Source: Candidatus Cloacimonadota bacterium (GTDB lineage: Bacteria; Cloacimonadota; Cloacimonadia; Cloacimonadales; Cloacimonadaceae). From it: a stretch of 16,970 bases of DNA. Positions 1 to 6,390 of the stretch are shown in pieces. A program made the translations under genes and the position numbers. The stretch is from assembly GCA_017996595.1 (NCBI GenBank), contig JAGOGT010000001.1, positions 1 to 16,970 of the forward strand. Reading direction: 5' to 3'. The notes beneath the pieces are model-generated. The model worked only from the letters and a program-made list of their open reading frames with translations. It was not told the DNA's origin and ran no database searches. Position 1 is the first letter of the stretch, and every line of letters begins with the position of its first letter.

Positions 1-360
1 GAGATGCAGGGCGCGGGCATTGCGGTGATGCACTTCCAGCTTGGCCTGATAGCCGAGTTCGGAAGATATTTGCAGCGCTTCCTGCAGAATCTTGCTGCCG
101 ATACCCCTGTTTTGCTTTTCGGGCAGCACCGCCATGTGATGCACGTATAATCTGCGGAAATCGTGAGTTAGCCACGCGGTTCCGCAAAGCGCCTGGTCTT
201 CATAGGCCAGAATCAAGCAGCCGTTATTTTCCAGCGAGTGTTGAATGGATACCAGGCTATCGCTGCGGGCAGGATTGCTGATCCCGGTGGCATTCCACAG
301 CTTCAGCAGCTCATTATAGAGCCCGGTGTCAATATTCCGGCAGCGCTTGATACTCAGCAT
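1..360 (-). CDS. GNAT-family N-acetyltransferase (3' end outside window)
   Basis: The start codon is at 358-360 and the frame stays open through base 1, giving 120 residues with no stop, so the C-terminus is missing. The protein resembles GCN5-related acetyltransferases, which move an acetyl group from acetyl-CoA to an amine. The segment MAVLPEKQNRGIGSKIL (about residues 76-92) is the acetyl-CoA binding motif A, with the Q-x-x-G-x-G core at Q83, G86 and G88. It follows a beta-strand-like stretch (LYVHHMAVL), as expected for beta4. The substrate cannot be told. The gene begins 5 bases after the stop of the DUF4340 gene and is probably the last or next-to-last cistron of the exporter operon; a functional link is not implied. 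The ribosome binding site is weak (GGG a few bases upstream). The family call is firm; the role is unknown. Confidence 0.85.
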   Translation of the reverse strand, partial: MLSIKRCRNIDTGLYNELLKLWNATGISNPARSDSLVSIQHSLENNGCLILAYEDQALCGTAWLTHDFRRLYVHHMAVLPEKQNRGIGSKILQEALQISSELGYQAKLEVHHRNARALHL

Positions 361-365
361 CTACC

Positions 366-1292
366 CTAGAATACCTTCATTTTGAAGATATCGGCAGTAC
401 GCATGAAACGATGGACGCTATCGGGAGTAACGGCAAAGAGCACGGAAGGATCGTTATCCACCATCATCAGGTATTCTTGCTCGCCTCTTTTCACGAATTT
501 CAGCACTTGTTTGGTCCCGTTTTTCAGGAAGATCTGCACGGTGCATTCCGGGGTGGCGAATTTGGCTACCTGCTCGGGAGTGGTATCATCAACAAACACA
601 TAGGTTTGAAAGGTGGAGATGATATTGAGGATCTTGGCGATGGCCCGATTGGTACGGGGGATCATAAAATCCTCTTGCTGATCCTTGTAATACCAGTCGT
701 ACTCCTTCAGGCTGAGGGTGTAGGAATTGTTGATATTGCTTATTTCCATCCTGGAGATCTGATCCTCGGTGATGCTTACCACGTCGGGACTGCGCCACAT
801 CGGCAGTTCGGTGGTATAGATGGTCATCACCTTGGCTTTAATCTGGTAGATTTCATCCTTGCCAGCGTAGCGGAAATAGTCGAAGGGATTGCCCATATTG
901 CTGAACATGATGTGATTGCTTTTACTGCCCCTGGCATTGCTGATTTTGATATGCAGGGCTTCGTTGTCCTTCAGTTTGAAGCGCTCTATGGCTTCCTTGC
1001 CCTTGCCCATCGGAGTTTTGGGGTATTCTGCGCTAAGCACGTCCTGGAATAAGCTCTGGATTCTGAGGGTATCTGCTTCCCACTTCACGGGTTCCACCAG
1101 CATCCATTTCCCCTTCTGCTTTTCCAGCTTCAGAGTGTTGGCTTGGTCAAAAACCTCAATCTGGGCAATGGCCAGCGAATCCAAATCGAAGATGGGATAT
1201 TGACGCTCCTGGGGTCCCCGGCTGCGTACGAAGAAATATATCCCCACGAGGCAAGCCAGAATGGCGATAAGTACTACTCTATTTTTCTGCAT
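366..1292 (-). CDS. DUF4340 domain protein, partner of Gld-type ABC exporter
   Basis: The 308-residue protein has one N-terminal membrane segment (about residues 6-22) followed by a soluble domain that should lie outside the cytoplasm. Residues about 40-95 show the pattern typical of DUF4340, in which a short strand (IEVFDQANTLKLEKQKGKWML) leads into a helix after an aspartate (EADTLRIQSLFQDVL). DUF4340 proteins are often encoded directly after GldG-like genes, as here, and are thought to be accessory subunits of these ABC transporters; no biochemical activity is established as far as I know. Its start overlaps the end of the GldG-like gene by 14 bases, so translation is probably coupled. The TAG stop is at 366-368. 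Confidence 0.8.
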   Translation of the reverse strand: MQKNRVVLIAILACLVGIYFFVRSRGPQERQYPIFDLDSLAIAQIEVFDQANTLKLEKQKGKWMLVEPVKWEADTLRIQSLFQDVLSAEYPKTPMGKGKEAIERFKLKDNEALHIKISNARGSKSNHIMFSNMGNPFDYFRYAGKDEIYQIKAKVMTIYTTELPMWRSPDVVSITEDQISRMEISNINNSYTLSLKEYDWYYKDQQEDFMIPRTNRAIAKILNIISTFQTYVFVDDTTPEQVAKFATPECTVQIFLKNGTKQVLKFVKRGEQEYLMMVDNDPSVLFAVTPDSVHRFMRTADIFKMKVF

Positions 1293-2856
1293 TTGCTTCT
1301 CCTGCCAGTTGTTTACGCCGCAGAGCCAGGAACAAGCCCACCAGGATCAAGATCAGCGACGGTAAAACCGCACCTACTACCTTGATACCGGTTTTGATCC
1401 TGCGTTCGGTTTTAGCCAGGTCTCCCCACACAATGTCTCTTTTATGCATATAATATGGAATACTAAGGATACTCTGGGTAATGCTGCGGGAACGGATGGA
1501 GATCATGGAATCCCGCTTCAGAAGCCAATCCACGGCGTTCAGCACAATGTAATAACGGTCTTTGTAAATGTCCTTGTCCGAATCCAGAAATAGCTCCCGG
1601 TCGCCAAAGGCTACGATGCGGCTTTTTTCGGTGCTGGCTACAAATCCGGGCTGTTGCAGCTCCGGTTTATCGGCAAAATAACTGGTGAATTTGCCTTCCA
1701 CGGTAGCCCCTATCGTGATGGGCGGTTTATTGAAAGTTTCGGGATCGGGATTATTGAAAAGCTTGTCATCCAATACGTAGGGCGGTCCCGGCAGCAAGCC
1801 GCTCTTGGCAGAGCTGGAAAGGATCGGCATGAACTTCAGATTGGGATCTTTATTAAAGGCCAGTGCTGAACCAAGATAGATCACGATATTGGCGATATTG
1901 GCGGTGATCGGATGCTCAGAACCGCGCAGCACGGGATAAACAGGGAAGGCAATGCTGTTGCCCACGCCGGTGCCACGCTGATCGCAAAATACATCCAGCA
2001 CCACTTCCTGGCTGATCTTAAGGCCATAATGCTCCAGCAGGGGGAACACATTGGAAGAAATGGGGATAATGCCACTGCCGTCTGTGCCGATGCGGTCTTG
2101 CATCACTACCAGCGATCCGCCCTTCATCAGGAATTGATCCAGATGGTAAAGCTGCTGGGGCTCCAGATCTGCACTGGCGCCGGTAAATACCATCACCTCA
2201 GTCTGCTCGGGCGGAGTCATCAGATCCACCACCTTCAGCTCGAAATTGGCATCCATGCCCATGCTGAAACTATCGGTGGGCATCCGGGCAAAGAGCGTAT
2301 CGGCAAATACGGTTACTTTCGGCAGCTTTTGCTTTCCCAGCTTCTGAATCATCTGCGTAAGCGAATATTCCAATTGCGGTTCCATGCCAGGCTTCACTTG
2401 CATGGTGAGCATATTGCCCTGAAATTCAAAGACTACGCCATAGATTATCTCTTTGGTAGTGGTTTCATCATTCTCATAAATCTGAAAGATCATTGGCTTC
2501 AGGCCGTTTTGCATAGCCTGGCTTTTCAGCTCTTCGGGGCTGAGTCCACGCACGTATTCATAGTGGAATTTGCCCTCGCCGGCCAGCTTGAATTCGGACA
2601 GCAGGTCGCGCAAGTATCTATCGATGGAACTGAGCCCGGCCGGAAGTTCCGCGCTGGCGTAGATTTTCAGCACCATATTGTCTTTCAGGCCTTTAGTTGC
2701 TTCCTTGCTGGCGGAGCTGAGCGTGTAGGCCTTATTTTGCGATAAATCAAGGCGCAGATTCAGATATCCGGCCACCAGCAGGATCACCAGCACGATGGCC
2801 AGCTTGATGAGGAGGCCGCTAAGGATGGAGCTTGTTTTGAGATTACTCTTTGCCAT
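1279..2856 (-). CDS. GldG-like auxiliary component of ABC-2 exporter
   Basis: The protein is 525 residues long. It has an N-terminal membrane helix (about 14-33), then the sequence RLDLSQNKAYTLSSASKEA that is characteristic of GldG-type proteins, a large extracytoplasmic domain, and a C-terminal membrane helix (about 493-512) followed by a basic tail. The middle part (about 195-260, with VMVFTGASADLEPQQLYHLDQFLMKGG split by strands) fits the ABC_transp_aux domain, which resembles a glutamine amidotransferase-like fold. In Flavobacterium, GldA, GldF and GldG form an ABC transporter associated with gliding; related sets occur widely in non-gliding bacteria. The start lies 1 base after the permease stop and is preceded by AGGAGAAG. 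Gliding function here is not established. Confidence 0.85.
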   Translation of the reverse strand: MAKSNLKTSSILSGLLIKLAIVLVILLVAGYLNLRLDLSQNKAYTLSSASKEATKGLKDNMVLKIYASAELPAGLSSIDRYLRDLLSEFKLAGEGKFHYEYVRGLSPEELKSQAMQNGLKPMIFQIYENDETTTKEIIYGVVFEFQGNMLTMQVKPGMEPQLEYSLTQMIQKLGKQKLPKVTVFADTLFARMPTDSFSMGMDANFELKVVDLMTPPEQTEVMVFTGASADLEPQQLYHLDQFLMKGGSLVVMQDRIGTDGSGIIPISSNVFPLLEHYGLKISQEVVLDVFCDQRGTGVGNSIAFPVYPVLRGSEHPITANIANIVIYLGSALAFNKDPNLKFMPILSSSAKSGLLPGPPYVLDDKLFNNPDPETFNKPPITIGATVEGKFTSYFADKPELQQPGFVASTEKSRIVAFGDRELFLDSDKDIYKDRYYIVLNAVDWLLKRDSMISIRSRSITQSILSIPYYMHKRDIVWGDLAKTERRIKTGIKVVGAVLPSLILILVGLFLALRRKQLAGEANAEK

Positions 2857-2857
2857 C

Positions 2858-3580
2858 TTACTTCTCCTGCGCCAGATTGCGGGACTGCAGATTGAATTCC
2901 GCCAAAAAGGCGAAGATCACCATTACGGCAAGGAAGAAAAGGATATCGCGAATATCGATAACGCCTTTCATAAAGCTCGCCAAATGCGATTCGAAGCTAA
3001 GGTATTGCACCGCACTCACCAGCTGTAAGGGCAGGATCATCACTACATATTTCATCACGTATAGCACCCCGCACAGCAGCAAAGCCAATACAAAGGCCAG
3101 AATCTGATTGCTGGGCAGGCTGGAGGCAAATACGCCGATCGCCACATAGGCACTTCCCGCAAGCATCAATCCCAGGTAGCCACAGATAATCGCACCATAG
3201 TCGATCCCCTCGCCAAAGATCATGATGATCGCCAGAAACACCAGCGTGGTGGCCAGCAGCGTTTTCAGCTGCATGATGCCTGCAATGATCTTTCCCCAGA
3301 TGATGTCCGCATGCTTTATCGGCATCGTGCAGAGGAGCTCCAGGGTTCCGCTCTGCCGTTCCCTGGCAATGCTACCCATGGTGATGGCAGGAATATAAAA
3401 TACAAATACGATCTGCAGAATCTCAAAGAGAGGCCTTAGTTCGGCCAGGGCAATCCTGAACATCATGCCGCCATACAGCACTCCGGTAACCACCAGAAAT
3501 AAGGTGAACACGATATAGGTAGCTACCGAGCGCATCGCCAGCTGATATTCTTTTTTAGCTATCGTCCAAACTGCACTCAT
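2858..3580 (-). CDS. ABC-2 type permease (GldF-like)
   Basis: This 240-residue integral membrane protein has about six hydrophobic segments (roughly residues 21-40, 51-70, 105-123, 130-152, 159-184, 212-228). After the second segment comes ARERQSGTLELLCTMPI (72-88), the conserved E-R-x-x-G-T-L-E-L loop of ABC-2 permeases of the NosY/GldF kind, thought to contact the ATPase. It forms the membrane channel for the ATPase encoded just upstream. Its ATG overlaps the ATPase stop in an ATGA arrangement (4 bases), a sign of translational coupling. The length is usual for the family. Substrate unknown. Confidence 0.9.
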   Translation of the reverse strand: MSAVWTIAKKEYQLAMRSVATYIVFTLFLVVTGVLYGGMMFRIALAELRPLFEILQIVFVFYIPAITMGSIARERQSGTLELLCTMPIKHADIIWGKIIAGIMQLKTLLATTLVFLAIIMIFGEGIDYGAIICGYLGLMLAGSAYVAIGVFASSLPSNQILAFVLALLLCGVLYVMKYVVMILPLQLVSAVQYLSFESHLASFMKGVIDIRDILFFLAVMVIFAFLAEFNLQSRNLAQEK

Positions 3581-4575
3581 GCTTCTGTCTCCTCTGCCGT
3601 TTCCGTTTCCACAATATCTTCGGTTTCCGCTTCTGCAGATTCCTGATAGTTTTCTCCGGTGAGTTCATGGAATATTTCTTCCAGGCTTTGCCGTTGCTGG
3701 TGCATTTCCAGAATCAGCCAGCCTTTGCTGCTAACGAATCTTGCCAGCTCCGTACGGATATCCGTATCCGGAGGCATCACGCAGCTAAGCTTCACATGAT
3801 TATCATCCAGCTGCGTGCTGCTAATCTGCATTTCCGGATGTTCCTTTTCAAATTCACTGAGGTCAATTCCGGCACCTTCCAGCTCCAGAAACAGCACATT
3901 GCTATTTTGCAGGTAACTGCCCAGGTTTTCCTTCAGGTCATCCACAATGATGCGGCCTTTATTAATGATCACCACGCGGTCGCAAAGCGCCTGCACTTCC
4001 TGCATGATATGGCTGGAAAGGATCACCATTTTTTCCTCACCCAGGGTACGGATCAGATCTCTGATCTCGATAATCTGATTGGGATCCAGCCCGGAGGTAG
4101 GTTCATCCAGAATCAGGATACGCGGATCGTGCAAAATCGCCTGCGCCAGGCCTACGCGTTGCCGGTAGCCTTTGGAGAGCGTGCCGATCTTTTGGTGCAG
4201 CACTTCCTTCAGCCCGCAATTCTTCACCACGAAGTCTTTGCGTTCCCTGAAGAAGCCCTTGCTAAGCTTTCGCAGCTCCGCCACATAGGCCAAAGCTTCC
4301 GAAACGGTCATTTCATCATACAGGGGATTCTGTTCCGGTAAATAGCCAATCTGGCGGCTGGCGGCCAAGGGATCGGCAAAAATGCTCTTCCCATCCAGTT
4401 CAATGCTTCCCGAACCCGGCTGCAAATAGCCCACCAGCATCCGCAGAGTAGTGGTTTTGCCGGCGCCATTGGGTCCCAGAAAGCCCAGGATTTCACGATC
4501 CTGAATCACGAAGCTGATCTCATTAACGGCTTTGATCGCCCCAAAGAAGCGGCTTAATTTATCTATTTTAATCAT
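3577..4575 (-). CDS. ABC transporter ATP-binding protein (GldA-like)
   Basis: The 332-residue protein is a single nucleotide-binding domain plus a C-terminal extension. Visible motifs are Walker A GPNGAGKT (34-41), Q-loop Gln82 (LPEQNPLY), ABC signature LSKGYRQ (133-139), Walker B ILILDE (153-158), D-loop SGLD, and H-loop His189 (SSHIMQEV). The order and spacing match ABC-2 exporters such as GldA, CcmA and NatA. Residues after about 215 form a second small domain seen in this subfamily (DUF4162-like). The last 21 residues are a highly acidic tail of alternating Glu, Thr and Ala, which is not needed for ATPase function and may be disordered. It starts 2 bases after the adaptor stop and overlaps the permease by 4 bases. 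Confidence 0.93.
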   Translation of the reverse strand: MIKIDKLSRFFGAIKAVNEISFVIQDREILGFLGPNGAGKTTTLRMLVGYLQPGSGSIELDGKSIFADPLAASRQIGYLPEQNPLYDEMTVSEALAYVAELRKLSKGFFRERKDFVVKNCGLKEVLHQKIGTLSKGYRQRVGLAQAILHDPRILILDEPTSGLDPNQIIEIRDLIRTLGEEKMVILSSHIMQEVQALCDRVVIINKGRIIVDDLKENLGSYLQNSNVLFLELEGAGIDLSEFEKEHPEMQISSTQLDDNHVKLSCVMPPDTDIRTELARFVSSKGWLILEMHQQRQSLEEIFHELTGENYQESAEAETEDIVETETAEETEA

Positions 4576-4577
4576 AG

Positions 4578-5777
4578 TTACATCATCATTCCCTGGAATT
4601 TAGTTTCGGTTCCCGGCTCCGTAAGGAGGATTTTATCGCCTTCCTTCAAGCCCTCCACCACTTCCACCATCTGCATGTCATTCGCTCCAAGCTTCACTGG
4701 AGTGGCGATGCCTTCAGGGGTTTTAGCGGCTTTAGCAGCGGTTTTCCTGGCAGCTTTGGTTTTAGTACTATCCGCAGTTTTGGCCGCAGGAGCAGCTGTA
4801 GCGGGCAATAAATACACGATATCCTGATTCTGATCGTTGCTGAATACGGCACGGATGGGGATGGTAAGCACGCCGATGCGCGATTCTCCGATAATGGTTA
4901 AGTTCGCCGTCATTCCGGGCTTCACCACCTGACCCGTAGCATTGATGCTGATCTCCACGGGGAAAACCTTGGCGTTGTTTTCGGTTACCGCCATGGGGGC
5001 AATCTTGGTTACTTTCCCGTGAAATTCCTCATAGGGCAGGGCGTCGATCTTGATCTGCGCTTCCTGTCCGGTTTTGAATTTGGATATATCCACTTCGTTG
5101 ATATTGGTTTTCACGATCATCTTGTTCAGATCGGCAATCTTCATCACGATGGTGCCTTCGCCATAGCTGCTGATGCTGGATTGCACCATTTCGCCTTCAT
5201 TTATTTCACGCTCGATAACCACGCCGCTGGCAGTGGCATAAACGTGGAGAACCTTGCCCGGAACGTCCAGTTCGCGGATCATCTCATACTGGTTGCTGGC
5301 CTGGGCATATTCGATCTCTGCCGATTTAAGCGCGTCCTGAGCCGTTTTATACTCGTCCTGGGAAATGAAATTCCCATCCAGCAACGCTTTTTTATCCGTC
5401 AGTTCCTTGCGGGCATTTGCCAGGGCAATCTCCGCCTTTTGCAGCATCGCTTTGGTGCTGAACAGCGTATTCGCCTGGTTATAATCCGGCTCAATATCGG
5501 CAATTATCTGTCCTGCTTTCACATAGTCATTCTCAGCCGCATAAAACTTCATGATCTTGCCGCTGACCTTGGATTTTTGCGATACCACCGTTTGCGGCTG
5601 AACTTCGCCGGTAACCTCGATCTTGGTCTGGATATCGCCACGGGTAACGGTAACGCTTTCACTGCCGGTTCCGGGAGTAGCAGCTCCGGTTTTTGCCTTG
5701 GAGCAATTCTTCACCACCACCAGGATGATTACCAGCAGCACCACGCTTCCGATCACGTATTTCCACTTTTTGCGCAT
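4578..5777 (-). CDS. Periplasmic adaptor subunit, HlyD/MacA (RND membrane fusion) type
   Basis: The 399-residue protein has an N-terminal membrane anchor (about 8-22) with no lipobox before Cys25. A barrel-sandwich/lipoyl half follows (VSGKIMKFYAAENDYVKAGQ, 71-90), then a coiled-coil hairpin (about 100-168, rich in Ala, Lys, Glu), the second lipoyl half (GKVLHVYATASGVVIEREI, 174-192), a beta-barrel domain (about 215-300), and a C-terminal membrane-proximal domain. Such adaptors bridge an inner-membrane transporter to an outer-membrane channel. Residues about 326-356 are an Ala/Lys/Thr-rich low-complexity insert in the C-terminal domain. It is the first gene of the operon, 2 bases before the ATPase. 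MacA normally serves a MacB-type permease, which is absent here. A good ribosome site (GAGGAAAA) precedes the ATG at 5775-5777. Confidence 0.9.
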   Translation of the reverse strand: MRKKWKYVIGSVVLLVIILVVVKNCSKAKTGAATPGTGSESVTVTRGDIQTKIEVTGEVQPQTVVSQKSKVSGKIMKFYAAENDYVKAGQIIADIEPDYNQANTLFSTKAMLQKAEIALANARKELTDKKALLDGNFISQDEYKTAQDALKSAEIEYAQASNQYEMIRELDVPGKVLHVYATASGVVIEREINEGEMVQSSISSYGEGTIVMKIADLNKMIVKTNINEVDISKFKTGQEAQIKIDALPYEEFHGKVTKIAPMAVTENNAKVFPVEISINATGQVVKPGMTANLTIIGESRIGVLTIPIRAVFSNDQNQDIVYLLPATAAPAAKTADSTKTKAARKTAAKAAKTPEGIATPVKLGANDMQMVEVVEGLKEGDKILLTEPGTETKFQGMMM

Positions 5778-5832
5778 TTTTCCTCGCTGCCTGTTACAAG
5801 CGTATTATTCTTTAGTACATTCCTTTTCAGCG

Positions 5833-5858
5833 CTTGTTTTGTGTCAATAGAAAACAAG
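5833..5858. promoter_or_regulatory. Inverted repeat framing a TTGACA box upstream of the adaptor operon
   Basis: The arms CTTGTTTT (5833-5840) and AAAACAAG (5851-5858) are perfect complements around a 10-base centre. On the minus strand the centre carries TTGACA (complement of 5842-5847), a consensus -35 hexamer for sigma-70. No -10 hexamer lies at the usual 16-18 bases; the nearest AT-rich candidate, AATAAT at 5804-5809 on the minus strand, is about 32 bases away. It may therefore be an operator, a chance hairpin, or part of a promoter of another class. Confidence 0.25.
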
Positions 5859-5934
5859 GGATCAGGAATAGGGAACAGGGAAAAGTGGTGAAAAGTGAAA
5901 AGGTGAAACTTAGCCATAGATATCGTTGCATGCT

Positions 5935-5970
5935 GTCCATCTCGTCCATAAAGTCCATCTCGTCCATTTC
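5935..5970. repeat. Short tandem repeat, four 9-base units (GTCCATNNN)
   Basis: The units are GTCCATCTC, GTCCATAAA, GTCCATCTC and GTCCATTTC, in exact 9-base register. The flanks (GCATGCT before, GATAAATTC after) look like decayed units. The 9-base period and the CATAAAG/CTTTATG core recur in the repeat block at 9639-9674. It lies about 160 bases upstream of the adaptor start and shows no coding character. Confidence 0.8.
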
Positions 5971-6108
5971 GATAAATTCGAGCTTGGGGAAAGCGCTTCA
6001 AACTCCAATCAGCGCTGGGACAACGTTGCAAATGCTGGCTGTATGCTGTGGCTGAAAAATCCGGAAAAATCCAATCTCTCCCCAAATCCAGCATGTTAAT
6101 CAGGTGTA

Positions 6109-6159
6109 TATCCACCCTTAATCAAGCGTTAATTATTAAGACTTGATTAAGGGTAGATA
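6109..6159. repeat. 51-base AT-rich palindrome
   Basis: The sequence is symmetric about base 6134. Outer arms TATC/GATA and ACCCTTAATCAAG/CTTGATTAAGGGT, and the inner TTAAT-T-ATTAA, all share that one axis. Of 25 base pairs, 22 match; the exceptions are 6113/6155, 6127/6141 and 6128/6140. No run of T follows on either strand, and it lies between divergent gene starts, so a terminator is unlikely. It could be a large operator, a cruciform, or a small non-autonomous mobile element. Confidence 0.75.
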
Positions 6160-6390
6160 ATGGCATGATAAACTTTCTGAATTCAGGAGGAAGATTGCAA
6201 TTCTAATAAATGATTTAATTTTAGTGTCTTAGCCTAAGATAGTGATATCCGGTAGCTACAAGTTAATCACGCAGCATGGCGCTTCTTGTGGAGCCAAAAT
6301 GGCTTTGTTGCTGTATAACTCTCAACCTTTTCGATTGTTTGGAGCGATAATTGCATACCTTTGGGTGAATCAAGATCAGATGGAGTTACG

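Larger units (their letters stand above)
5778..6390. other. Divergent spacer (613 bases) with repeats and palindromes, no convincing gene
   Basis: The spacer separates the divergent adaptor operon and carboxypeptidase gene. From left to right it holds an inverted repeat around a TTGACA sequence (5833-5858), a purine-rich stretch with GTGAAAA-like heptamers (about 5859-5909), four 9-base units beginning GTCCAT (5935-5970), a 51-base palindrome (6109-6159), an AGGAGGAAG with no usual start codon after it (6186-6194), and a small palindrome TCTTAG-C-CTAAGA (6227-6239). A GATAAT at 6346-6351 could be a -10 element for the carboxypeptidase gene, but I see no good -35. Open frames here are composed of the repeats themselves and look fortuitous. 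Confidence 0.7.

Noticed and set aside
411..1052. Long plus-strand open frames opposite the DUF4340 and GldG-like genes
   Set aside because: They are antisense to well-supported genes, have no ribosome sites or recognisable domains, and are rich in His and Ile as expected of reverse-strand shadows.
5753..6115. 120-codon minus-strand frame across the divergent spacer
   Set aside because: It overlaps the adaptor start and is composed of the 9-mer and purine-rich repeats; its translation has no domain character.
6361..6390. TTG start 10 codons upstream for the carboxypeptidase
   Set aside because: The added residues are polar and would spoil the signal peptide; the ATG at 6391 has its own GGAG.
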